Source: Bacteroidales bacterium (GTDB taxonomy: Bacteria > Bacteroidota > Bacteroidia > Bacteroidales > UBA932). Taken from it: a stretch of DNA of 64,000 bases. Below the pieces are notes generated by a model. That model searched no databases, was not told where the DNA came from, and was given only the letters and a program-made list of their open reading frames with translations. The position numbers and the translations under genes were made by a program. Where the stretch lies: the NCBI GenBank assembly GCA_024402135.1, contig JAKSJN010000005.1, positions 62,001 through 126,000 of the forward strand. Reading direction: 5' to 3'. Shown piece after piece: positions 16,241 through 24,007 of this stretch (positions are counted from its first letter, which is position 1; each line of letters begins with the position of its first letter).

Positions 16241-18128
16241 TGATGTATTCCTTTATATGATTTTGTGATGATATAGTTATATCTACAATTCTGTCAAATA
16301 CCTCGTCTATATAATCCATATATGTCGAGACAGTCTTTTCTGATAGCTGTTGTCCAAACTCCTCGAGTGCCTGTGAACTCAGTTCAAGGCACTTCATGTT
16401 TACGTAAATACCAGATATGATATCTGCCACTTCATAAATGGTAGACGCAATATGGGTATTAATGCTTTTCCTTTTTATACTTTCTGCATTCATTCCTGCG
16501 ACAATGGATGCAACATCATAGTTGGTCTCTCTGAAATTCAACCTCTGTATATGCTCAATCTTCTTTAATGGAAGCTCAAGGCTGAAGTCTATTTCTCCGA
16601 CCTCACTCGGATCCATCATCATGTCAGATCTTGTCAAGTCTCCAGGAATTATGTCATTCAGAACATAAAGGCGGTTTCTTAGTGCCGCATCCGAATACCT
16701 CTGTACCCAGGTAAGTACTGAGTCTCTTGTAGCCTTCATGTTCAGATTGTTGCCACATGCTTCGTATGCAATAGATTTCAGCCCCTTTCCGTCAACAAAC
16801 TTACGGGCATGGCGTTCAACACTCAGAGCGATTTTTGTGACAAACGGCACCATGCTATTCAACGTTTCGGGGTCATCAGCAACTGCATCCAACATTTCCG
16901 TCACGGCGGATTTATCCAGCAGGGCTACGGAATCCTTATTGTAATGAAGAATAACTGCATCATTTTCCAAAGGCGTCGGCAACTTTAAACCTGAGACAGG
17001 ATTGTGGCTGTTTACAACCGGTGTGCCCCATTTGAATTCTGACATTCCTGAAAGCGGCAAAAAAGGCCCACGTTCCTTGTAATAGAATGTGTTATATAAC
17101 ATTCCATTGTCAAACCAACTCAGGAAAGTGCTGTCTGTCGGATTCGAAACATACTCGACTCCTGCATCTATCTTGTCGTAGCTCCATGAGATGACTGTGT
17201 TCAAGCTTTTCGTCGCCTTGCTTGCAGCAGTCCTTATTATCTTGCCTGAGCTAGAGTCTTTGACGATTCTATCGAGTTCCTCACAGAACAGGTCTAGCAG
17301 ATCTCCAATAAGGTTGTCGAAAGCCTCGTATGTACAGATCTCCATGACCTTGGCAAGCGCAGTTTCAAGATTCTCTCCAGTCTTCTCCTTGATTGTGTAT
17401 CTGAGCTCCTCCAGAACTACTATTTCATTATCGAACTCAGGCTGTATGTAGGCCAGGGCATCAGAGACGAGGGAATCACGCAAATGCCTGAATTCGATGT
17501 CTATGCGCTCGCCGGCAGGGGTCCCGCTAAACAAGCTGTCCAACTGCCTGGACGCTGGGTATGGGAGGCTATTGACATTACAGGTAATCGTCTCGTCAAG
17601 ATAATCCTCAAGGAATGTGAGGTTCTGGAAGTCTGACTTATAAAACATGGTAATTTCCTCAATGGTGCCCATGGAACCGATACGGGCGAACGCTTCATAC
17701 CTCTTCTCGTCCATAGCGTTGCATATCAGCTCACCCAGGACGGGATTATCCGAGCAGACGTCCCTGTAGATATTGAGACGACTATATTCAAAATCGGAAA
17801 AATCCGCAGAACTGATCAGTATCGAATCAACGTAGTCACGAAGGGCAGGATATGTATGTCTGTCTACCACAAGCATCTCAAAGTCACCATCTGACAGGTG
17901 TCTCTCAATGATCTTCCTTGCCTTTGCGAGAGATGCTTTGACATCTTCCATGCTATCCCCTGTCCCGTCTGCAAGAGACTGGAGCCTATCCAGCTGTTCT
18001 TGAGTGATCTTACTCCTTGGTCCGGTTTCCTCTCCATCGTCAAGTTCTATCACAGCAAGAACAATCAGCGCCGGTATGATAAAGAGCATTACAGTTCCTA
18101 GGCATTTGAAAATCTTCGTGAATGACAT
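16227..18128 (-). CDS. Hypothetical membrane-anchored helical protein in toxin operon
   Basis: 633 residues, not recognised. One N-terminal membrane segment (about 10-30, CLGTVMLFIIPALIVLAVI) is followed by a long extracytoplasmic, mostly helical, acidic body. No repeats or catalytic motif were found. The start at 18128 is chosen because the upstream in-frame start at 18173 lies on the -7 promoter box. Its end overlaps the nuclease-toxin start by 14 bases, so the two are translationally coupled. Plausible roles are toxin chaperone, transporter adaptor or envelope receptor, but this is inference from position. Confidence 0.78.
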   Translation of the reverse strand: MSFTKIFKCLGTVMLFIIPALIVLAVIELDDGEETGPRSKITQEQLDRLQSLADGTGDSMEDVKASLAKARKIIERHLSDGDFEMLVVDRHTYPALRDYVDSILISSADFSDFEYSRLNIYRDVCSDNPVLGELICNAMDEKRYEAFARIGSMGTIEEITMFYKSDFQNLTFLEDYLDETITCNVNSLPYPASRQLDSLFSGTPAGERIDIEFRHLRDSLVSDALAYIQPEFDNEIVVLEELRYTIKEKTGENLETALAKVMEICTYEAFDNLIGDLLDLFCEELDRIVKDSSSGKIIRTAASKATKSLNTVISWSYDKIDAGVEYVSNPTDSTFLSWFDNGMLYNTFYYKERGPFLPLSGMSEFKWGTPVVNSHNPVSGLKLPTPLENDAVILHYNKDSVALLDKSAVTEMLDAVADDPETLNSMVPFVTKIALSVERHARKFVDGKGLKSIAYEACGNNLNMKATRDSVLTWVQRYSDAALRNRLYVLNDIIPGDLTRSDMMMDPSEVGEIDFSLELPLKKIEHIQRLNFRETNYDVASIVAGMNAESIKRKSINTHIASTIYEVADIISGIYVNMKCLELSSQALEEFGQQLSEKTVSTYMDYIDEVFDRIVDITISSQNHIKEYINENY

Positions 18129-18170
18129 ACTTGTTCTATAATTTCCTGCATGAAAAGACTGACTTACAAA

Positions 18171-18202
18171 CAAATTTATATCATTCCAGGCAGCAAATCA
18201 AA
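18171..18202 (-). promoter_or_regulatory. Promoter of the toxin operon
   Basis: Minus-strand -33 TTTG (18199-18202), 20-base spacer, and -7 TAAATTTG (18171-18178); a full Bacteroidota promoter 42 bases before the ATG at 18128. Confidence 0.7.
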
Positions 18203-18374
18203 TTCAGGGTACACAATTACATCGGTAATCCGCATTGTTTTTTAATTCCCACCTCGTTACATCCTTCCCATTATATGTCGGGAAATCTCACGACAATGAC
18301 AATAATAAGATATGCAGATATGAGATGGGGTCTAAGGACATCATAGCATTCACTTCCCTCCAGGACCTATTACT
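18203..18374. other. Intergenic flank of the IS1595 insertion
   Basis: Upstream of the toxin-operon promoter, extending to the target duplication. No gene seen. A short plus-strand frame beginning after a stop at 18344-18346 runs into the insertion site and continues in frame on the far side (from 21326). Confidence 0.4.
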
Positions 18375-18382
18375 TTAAATTT
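18375..18382. repeat. Target-site duplication, left copy
   Basis: TTAAATTT directly abutting the left terminal inverted repeat; identical to 21318-21325. Eight bases is the length expected for IS1595-family transposition. Confidence 0.9.
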
Positions 18383-18405
18383 GGGAACGATAGACGTGTT
18401 TACAC
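18383..18405 (+). repeat. Left terminal inverted repeat of the IS1595 element
   Basis: Starts GGGAACGATAGACGTG and ends TTTACAC; matches the reverse complement of 21295-21317 at 22 of 23 positions. Confidence 0.92.
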
Positions 18406-18426
18406 CAAGATTCTCCTAAATGATTG

Positions 18427-18455
18427 AAATCCAGACAAAAAAGTCTGGATTTTTT
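18427..18455 (+). terminator. Hairpin inside the left end of the transposon
   Basis: 10-bp stem AAATCCAGAC/GTCTGGATTT with an A6 loop followed by T3. Probably blocks read-through from outside into the transposase gene, a common arrangement at insertion-sequence ends. Confidence 0.65.
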
Positions 18456-18511
18456 GTAAGATTCGGCTACTCTTAAGGTATAAGTATATAAAGAAACCTT
18501 AGAGATATACT

Positions 18512-19453
18512 ATGAAACTTGAACTTCAGCATTTCAACTCCCTTATTTCACTCGCAAACCACTTCAACTCAGACAAACGTTGCCGTGACTTTATCACAGA
18601 GCAGCGTTGGCACGGTGAGGTGGTTTGTCCATTCTGCGGATGCAAGCACGTATACACTTGCTCCAACGGGGATAACCAGTTCAAGTGTGCCGAGTGCAAC
18701 AAGCGTTTCTCTTGCTTGGTGGGCACTATCTTTCAGAACACCAAACTCCCACTTCAGAAGTGGTTTATGGCTATGTACCTCATATCTTCCCACAAGAAGG
18801 GTATATCCTCACATCAGTTAGCCCGTGACTTGGATACTTGTCAGAAGACAGCGTGGTTCATTCTCCACAAGGTGCGTACCCTGTTCGCTCAGGATGATTC
18901 CGTTTCCCTTGATGGTGAGGTGGAAATGGACGAAATGTACCTTGGCGGTAGAGAAACCAACAAGCACGAATCCAAGCGTACTGAGAAGACTCAAGGACGC
19001 TCCACCAAGACGAAGACTCCTATCTTCGGTATGGTTGCCCGTAAGGGTATGGCACACGCCTTTGTTGTTCCCGACACCAAGGCGGAAACTCTCAAGGTAT
19101 ATATTCAGCAGTTCTGTGCTGATAACGCCCATCTGTTCACGGATGAGTTGTCCTCATACTCTTGCATTGACAAGATGGGATATAAGCACTCTGTGATTGA
19201 ACACGGCAAAAAGGAGTATTCCAAGGATGGAGTCACAACCAACAGCATTGAAGGTTTTTGGGGACATTTCAAGCGTATGGTGTTCGGTACATACCACTTT
19301 GTTTCCAAGGGTTATCTTCAGCCCTACATTGACGAGGCTATCTACCGATATAATACAAGAAAAGCGTCCGAATCCGAACGCTTTTCCGATATGTTTGCCA
19401 AGTCTATTGGCATATGTGACTACAAGGCAGTGAAAGCCTTGAAAGTGGCTTAA
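18512..19453 (+). CDS. IS1595-family transposase
   Basis: 313 residues. An N-terminal zinc ribbon (CPFC at 39-42, CAEC at 59-62) precedes an ISXO2-type DDE domain. The first Asp is Asp140 in EVEMDEMYLGGRE, the second lies in LFTDELSSYS, and the last conserved block is NSIEGFWGHFKR. Full length for the family, with no frameshift, so the element may be active. The stop overlaps the convergent passenger gene's stop by two bases. Confidence 0.95.
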   Translation: MKLELQHFNSLISLANHFNSDKRCRDFITEQRWHGEVVCPFCGCKHVYTCSNGDNQFKCAECNKRFSCLVGTIFQNTKLPLQKWFMAMYLISSHKKGISSHQLARDLDTCQKTAWFILHKVRTLFAQDDSVSLDGEVEMDEMYLGGRETNKHESKRTEKTQGRSTKTKTPIFGMVARKGMAHAFVVPDTKAETLKVYIQQFCADNAHLFTDELSSYSCIDKMGYKHSVIEHGKKEYSKDGVTTNSIEGFWGHFKRMVFGTYHFVSKGYLQPYIDEAIYRYNTRKASESERFSDMFAKSIGICDYKAVKALKVA

Positions 19454-20673
19454 CGATACAATGCTTCCCTTACGGCTTTGCGGATGAGGTTCTTCAATTG
19501 TGATTCTTTCAAATGCCAACCCTTTTCGTTGTCATATTCATATTTCGAATCCCTATTCCACACATTACGGTCGCCTACATGTTTTTTATACTCTGAATCC
19601 ATTTTTTCGAATGTGTCAGTATCCTTTGGAAACTTGTTTTTCATAAAGGATGATGGGCGAGTGTAATATGCGTCCGCGCCAGTACTACCTCTCCATCCAC
19701 CATAACCAGACATATTACCCTTTTTATCCATACTTGATATGTCTTGGTATTGTACATCTCCCTTTGGTAGATTTTGTACTGGATGGAAAGTAGAAGGATT
19801 ATTCCTATCAATATAAGCCACAGAATTTTCATCACCATATTTATCAATGAAAGTATCTTTCGCAGCATTTAAAAACTTCTCATAACGTTTATCTCCTTTC
19901 ACAAATGCTTTATCTGCAGCGTTTTGGAGTGTTTTCCAATCAAGTCCACTAATTACTTCTGTAATCATATTTCTAAGTTGGCTTTCCGTTATTTTAATTC
20001 TATTTTGTTTCATATCTTTTCTTGTATTTGTTTCATTTATACTATAGGTGAACGCCATATCTAACAATGCTTTCCTAACAATTGAACGGATTAATGCTTC
20101 TTTTATAAATACTGACTTCAATTGTTTTGGCTTTGCTTTTCTCTCAATAGGTGGTTGTTCACCTTGCTGTTTAATGGCGTTCTGTAAGGGGTCGTTGAAT
20201 TTTCCAAGACGTACTGCTTGGTAAAGCATATTAACAAATCCTTGGATGTATTTCATCCTAATAACAGAACTATCATACACATATTGCATTACCTGATATG
20301 TATGTTTCTTCGCCGTTGTTCCCTTAACTTGCTGTGGAACACATTGTGGTATATTACAGTCATTACAGTTTTGATTATCGTCACAATCATATGTAAGGCT
20401 GTCTCCGTTATCAATAAAGACAATTGAAAAATTGATACTAATCGATGGATCAACAAGTCTAACGTTACTATCTGCTTTATTAACTAAATCCGTCCATGTC
20501 TTTACATAAGTGCCATGATTTGAAATTCGAATCTGCACAGGCTTTCTATTTTTTCTCTTTGCCACCATATAATAGGATTCGCCCCCACTACTCATCTTGA
20601 AATATAAACCTCTTTCTTGGAAGTTCTTATTAAACAATGTGACTATAGAACTAATAATCTCATTAGAACGCAT
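19450..20673 (-). CDS. Passenger gene of IS1595 element, unknown 407-residue protein
   Basis: Not recognised. An N-terminal half (about 1-220) begins MRSNEIISSIVTLFNKNF with a small beta-rich domain (MVAKRKNRKPVQIRISNHG) and a Cys-rich loop CDDNQNCNDCNIPQC. Two copies of a short helix follow, ITESQLRNMITEVISGL (about 233) and LKESQLKNLIRKAVREAL (C-terminus). That helix type is, in my memory, common at ends of gut phage virion proteins. AT-rich codon use unlike host genes suggests acquisition from a phage or low-GC donor. It converges on the transposase with overlapping stops. Function unknown. Confidence 0.7.
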   Translation of the reverse strand: MRSNEIISSIVTLFNKNFQERGLYFKMSSGGESYYMVAKRKNRKPVQIRISNHGTYVKTWTDLVNKADSNVRLVDPSISINFSIVFIDNGDSLTYDCDDNQNCNDCNIPQCVPQQVKGTTAKKHTYQVMQYVYDSSVIRMKYIQGFVNMLYQAVRLGKFNDPLQNAIKQQGEQPPIERKAKPKQLKSVFIKEALIRSIVRKALLDMAFTYSINETNTRKDMKQNRIKITESQLRNMITEVISGLDWKTLQNAADKAFVKGDKRYEKFLNAAKDTFIDKYGDENSVAYIDRNNPSTFHPVQNLPKGDVQYQDISSMDKKGNMSGYGGWRGSTGADAYYTRPSSFMKNKFPKDTDTFEKMDSEYKKHVGDRNVWNRDSKYEYDNEKGWHLKESQLKNLIRKAVREALYR

Positions 20674-20719
20674 TTACATTATGTTTTTATATAAATACTT
20701 CTATGTGAGAAAAAAGTAT

Positions 20720-20727
20720 TAAATTTG
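20720..20727 (+). promoter_or_regulatory. -7 box for the 169-residue passenger gene
   Basis: TAAATTTG matches TAnnTTTG 19 bases before the ATG at 20747; the -33 position is not convincing. Confidence 0.45.
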
Positions 20728-20746
20728 AAGAAAACAAGAATATAGT

Positions 20747-21256
20747 ATGTATAGTAGATTTGTTAATGAGCCTATAAAAGGGAACCTGTATTCTGTTCAA
20801 TTGTATTCGTTGGGAATAAGCGAACAAGACAAATGCCGTTATTTATTCCCTACTATAGCGAATGATTCGATTGTTATATATACTCCAAACAAAGGAGACA
20901 TCACAATACTTGGTTTTTATTCATTGGATAAACAATCCATTACATCTTCCAAGTATTTTGAATCCCTTATAGAAAACACAAAGAGTATTAGCGGGGAGGA
21001 AGCAGGCAATGTTAGTATATTTATGACTATGCCCTGTTTTCATATATCAGAATGGATATTTGATGAATCACTGAAAGATGCAGCAAAACTAAATTCCATA
21101 TTTACGATGCTGTTTGCTTCTTTGCATATAGAGAGGGACGCTATTATGTGGATAGACGAAGGGGAATTAATCTATTATCCTATCAAGAAGGATGATGTTG
21201 CTTGGGGACACTACAAAGCTATTTCCTACTTTACAGAGAGGTTCATGACTAAATAA
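20747..21256 (+). CDS. Passenger gene of IS1595 element, unknown 169-residue protein
   Basis: Not recognised. Starts MYSRFVNEPIKGNLYSVQLY; soluble, mixed alpha/beta, with a central FMTMPCFHISEWIFDESLKDAAK and a late WIDEGELIYYPI. No signal peptide, no enzymatic motif visible. It has its own -7 box and a terminator just after the stop, so it is an independently expressed cargo. AT-rich like its neighbour. Could be a regulator or a defence/anti-defence cargo; this is not decided by sequence. Confidence 0.7.
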   Translation: MYSRFVNEPIKGNLYSVQLYSLGISEQDKCRYLFPTIANDSIVIYTPNKGDITILGFYSLDKQSITSSKYFESLIENTKSISGEEAGNVSIFMTMPCFHISEWIFDESLKDAAKLNSIFTMLFASLHIERDAIMWIDEGELIYYPIKKDDVAWGHYKAISYFTERFMTK

Positions 21257-21286
21257 AACGCACCCGAATAGGATGCGTTCTCTTTT
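21257..21286 (+). terminator. Terminator of the 169-residue passenger gene
   Basis: Stem AACGCA/TGCGTT with an 11-base loop followed by a T-rich CTCTTTTT run, directly after the stop codon and before the right terminal repeat. Confidence 0.65.
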
Positions 21287-21294
21287 TAGATTTA

Positions 21295-21317
21295 GTGTAA
21301 ACAAGTCTATCGTTCCC
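21295..21317 (-). repeat. Right terminal inverted repeat of the IS1595 element
   Basis: Ends CTATCGTTCCC on the plus strand, the inverted copy of 18383-18405 with one mismatch. Confidence 0.92.
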
Positions 21318-21325
21318 TTAAATTT
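21318..21325. repeat. Target-site duplication, right copy
   Basis: TTAAATTT immediately after the right terminal repeat, identical to the left copy at 18375-18382. Confidence 0.9.
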
Positions 21326-21540
21326 TCAGAGCTCTACGAATACAACGATGAGCATCAACTAACCGGAGGCTATGATGTCGTAAGCTCATGCTGTTCCAAG
21401 ATAGGTCTGATGGTTTCTTCCGGACCTGTGGAATACACCATCTTCAGAATGAAAGCGGGAGTCCCCTCCAGCGCTTACTTCCTTGCATCCATAAATACGA
21501 CAGTTGTCGGGACCCCGACTCCGCAGCCATCCGCATCTAG
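21326..21540 (+). pseudogene. Possible decayed gene interrupted by the IS1595 element
   Basis: With the transposon and one target copy removed, a plus-strand frame is open from just after the stop at 18344-18346 across the junction to beyond 21540 (SELYEYNDEHQLTGGYDVV...). No start codon is present before the junction and no family is recognised, so this is at most a fragment. The transposon did not obviously break an intact gene. Confidence 0.3.
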
Positions 21541-21594
21541 TAGTGATGTGAACCCCGAAAGTATCTTATCTAACTATCGGGGTTCACATCACTA
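21541..21594. terminator. Long perfect hairpin between transposon flank and efflux operon
   Basis: 18-bp perfect stem TAGTGATGTGAACCCCGA and its complement, with an 18-base loop; a T6 run lies about 15 bases beyond. Lies 38 bases downstream of the minus-strand efflux operon's last stop; likely its terminator, though unusually long. Confidence 0.6.
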
Positions 21595-21631
21595 TTTGGT
21601 CGTTCTCTTTTTTGCAAAAACCTTTTGACTA

Positions 21632-22810
21632 CTAATCTCTCAGATGCTCGATGTATGCTGCAACGAATGAGATTGTACAGTATACTCCTGTCTGAATCGT
21701 AAGGCATAGGATCAGGTCCTTGATCTGCGCAAGGTCGCAGCCTGCGGTATTCAGGTTGATGAATGCCGGACATGCAAATGAAGTCGGGAATATGTAAGAG
21801 AACAGCCTCCAGAACTTCGGGAACGCCGTCACAGGCCATGAGAAACCTGTCAGGAACATCACGATAGGTGAAATGAACAGCAGGGCGACAAGTACTGTCT
21901 CTCGCTTTGTGAACAGCGAGCTCCACGCTGTAGCGAAGAATACACAGTCGGTAACGAAGAACAGCAGCAACACGATGATGTCCCAGAAGTTGCCCCTCTG
22001 CGGCAGACCGAAGATTGCGGGAACCAGGCATGCTATATAGGTTCCGATGATCATGAACAGCAGCCAGTAAGCCGCGCCTCTTCCAAGTACGATTCGTCCG
22101 ACTCCGGGACCATGCATCCTGCCGATCAGATGCGTGAAGCTTCGTCCTTCCTCGCGCGCTGTTCCAGCCAGCAGACTCATTCCGTAGAACATCACCTGCT
22201 GGATGATCAGCAGCAGAGCGGCCGACAGGAAGAAGATTGAATATGAGAACGTCCTGTTGTATGGATTGTTGTCTTCGTATGGAATAGCTTCGATAAGCTG
22301 TGAGATTTCCTGGTCAGACATTCCTCCCGCGCTGTATCGCTCAATCTTTATCTGCTTCATCTCGTCGAGCATGACGAAGTTCGTGCCCAGCATGAGGTTC
22401 TTGTAGTAGAGGAAGCTGCTCATGTCGGCATAGATTGAAAGCGTGGCTGTACGGCCTTCGTCAATGTCCCTGCCGAATTCAGAAGGGAAATAGATCACAC
22501 CCTTGACCTTGCGGTCACGCATAAGAGTTTCGGCCTCGTCCATGCTCGAACATCGGAATGCGACATTCAGTTCCCTTGTCGAGTCGACCTTGCGGATATA
22601 ACGTCGGCTGTGCGCGGTGTTGGACATGTCCACGACGGCTATCGGCGTGTCTTCCAGGACTCCATTGTGATAAATGCAGTTGTATAGCAGGGGATAGCCG
22701 AGTCCGGCCACCAGGAAGATGACCATCACTCCGCTATCGGAGGAAATTCTTTTCAGTTCGTGACGGCATACGCTCAGCGCGTCAGCGAACCATTTTTTCA
22801 GATAACCCAT
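21632..22810 (-). CDS. ABC-2 type transporter permease (efflux)
   Basis: 392 residues. One N-terminal membrane segment (about 27-45), a large extracytoplasmic domain containing TPIAVVDMSNTAHSRRYIRKVDST, then five C-terminal membrane segments. This is the YhaP/YbhR-like ABC-2 permease pattern. Last gene of the TolC-HlyD-permease-permease operon. Forms, with the preceding permease, the inner-membrane part of a tripartite efflux pump. No ATP-binding subunit is encoded in the operon. Confidence 0.9.
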   Translation of the reverse strand: MGYLKKWFADALSVCRHELKRISSDSGVMVIFLVAGLGYPLLYNCIYHNGVLEDTPIAVVDMSNTAHSRRYIRKVDSTRELNVAFRCSSMDEAETLMRDRKVKGVIYFPSEFGRDIDEGRTATLSIYADMSSFLYYKNLMLGTNFVMLDEMKQIKIERYSAGGMSDQEISQLIEAIPYEDNNPYNRTFSYSIFFLSAALLLIIQQVMFYGMSLLAGTAREEGRSFTHLIGRMHGPGVGRIVLGRGAAYWLLFMIIGTYIACLVPAIFGLPQRGNFWDIIVLLLFFVTDCVFFATAWSSLFTKRETVLVALLFISPIVMFLTGFSWPVTAFPKFWRLFSYIFPTSFACPAFINLNTAGCDLAQIKDLILCLTIQTGVYCTISFVAAYIEHLRD

Positions 22811-22839
22811 TATGAGTATTGTTTCGAACCCGTGAACGG

Positions 22840-24006
22840 CTAGTTCTTAGGGTAGTCAAGTTTGATATATGCTGATTTAAGTCTAGGCAGCAATACGAAA
22901 GGTGGAATCATGAACGCCAGCATCCAGAGTGCTTCCTGCCACCATCCCGCGAATCCGCTTCCGAACATCACCTCCTGCACCTCGAAGAGATAGTAGTGGC
23001 GAAGCGGGAACATGAATGGGAATCCCTGCATTATTCTTGGCATGACCTCTACAGGCAATGTGAATCCTGTCATGCTGAGTGAAAGCACGCTGAATATGGC
23101 TCCGAGGCTCAGGGCAAAGCGGCAGATAGGGATAAGGCTGATGATGAACACTGCGCATGCCTCGCTTGCAAATACGAGAAGCAGCATGTCCAGCATCATA
23201 TTGCCCAGAGATCCGGCGATAGGGAAGTGCATCCAGCTGTAGAGAAGCACCTCGACGAGCATTCCCAGCAGTGTGAAGAACACTGTATACGGAACGAGTT
23301 TGCCAACAAGTGCGGTGATGATGGATCCGTCGCTTTTCTCCATCAGTTCCCTTGATGTCCCGTATTTCAGTTCGGTTCCCAGGGCATAGATGAGGATAAG
23401 GATGATCACCATCTGGAGCGTTCCAGGAAGCATGTTCGAAGACAGACATTCGTTGTAGCTGGTCAGCGGGTTGCCGATCTTGTGCACATCGATGTTGATG
23501 GGACGAAGCATTCCCTGCATCTGGGAGGCGGGTACGCCCTTCGCTTCGAGAACCTGTTTCTGGACGGCTCCTGAGGTGAGGTTGATCATGGTCAGCAGGT
23601 CTTGCCACGACAGGGCGCCACCAACAAAGTACAATCCATTGATGTAGATCGTCATCTTTGGCTGTCTGTTTGCCTGAAGGTCGCTGTTGAATCCTGAAGG
23701 GATGAGACATACGGATGTCAGCTTGCCGGTCTGCATATCGTTCCTGGCCTCCTGGAAACTGTCGTACCTGATGACCTTTCCGAGCTGGGTCGCATCCAGC
23801 TGGCGGACGAAGTTCCTTGATACGGATGAATTGTCGTTGTCGACAACTCCGATCGGAAGGTCGGATGGCAGACCATCGCCCAGAAACGTCAGATAGAAGA
23901 CGCTGCAGAATGCCATGATCGCAAGAGGTGCGATGACATATATCGGACGCTTCCTCCATATGTCAAGTTCCCTCAGGATCAGGTTTTTTATAGTTTCAAG
24001 TCGCAT
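22840..24006 (-). CDS. ABC-2 type transporter permease (efflux)
   Basis: About 388 residues from the ATG at 24006 (MRLETIKNLILREL); an alternative ATG at 24015 overlaps the HlyD stop by 8 bases. Same architecture as its neighbour: N-terminal membrane segment, periplasmic domain with LPIGVVDNDNSSVSRNFVRQLD, then five membrane segments ending in IPPFVLLPRL. The shared (V/G)VVDxxNxxxSRxxxRxxD block shows that the two permeases are paralogues and probably form a heterodimer. Substrate unknown. Confidence 0.9.
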   Translation of the reverse strand: MRLETIKNLILRELDIWRKRPIYVIAPLAIMAFCSVFYLTFLGDGLPSDLPIGVVDNDNSSVSRNFVRQLDATQLGKVIRYDSFQEARNDMQTGKLTSVCLIPSGFNSDLQANRQPKMTIYINGLYFVGGALSWQDLLTMINLTSGAVQKQVLEAKGVPASQMQGMLRPINIDVHKIGNPLTSYNECLSSNMLPGTLQMVIILILIYALGTELKYGTSRELMEKSDGSIITALVGKLVPYTVFFTLLGMLVEVLLYSWMHFPIAGSLGNMMLDMLLLVFASEACAVFIISLIPICRFALSLGAIFSVLSLSMTGFTLPVEVMPRIMQGFPFMFPLRHYYLFEVQEVMFGSGFAGWWQEALWMLAFMIPPFVLLPRLKSAYIKLDYPKN

Positions 24007-24007
24007 T

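Larger units (their letters stand above)
18383..21317 (+). mobile_element. IS1595-family (ISXO2-like) transposon with two passenger genes
   Basis: 2,935 bp bounded by 23-bp terminal inverted repeats beginning GGGAACGATAGAC (left 18383-18405, right 21295-21317; one mismatch, G/T at base 14) and by an 8-bp direct target duplication. It contains an intact 313-residue transposase, a convergent 407-residue gene, and a rightward 169-residue gene with its own terminator. The right two thirds is clearly more AT-rich than the transposase gene and the host genes. Intact ends and perfect duplication suggest recent insertion. The family does include elements with passenger genes; these passengers were not recognised. 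Confidence 0.93.

Noticed and set aside
10352..18202. Integrative conjugative element or prophage
   Set aside because: An FtsK-like ATPase and membrane proteins are present, but there is no integrase, relaxase, Tra, capsid or terminase gene.
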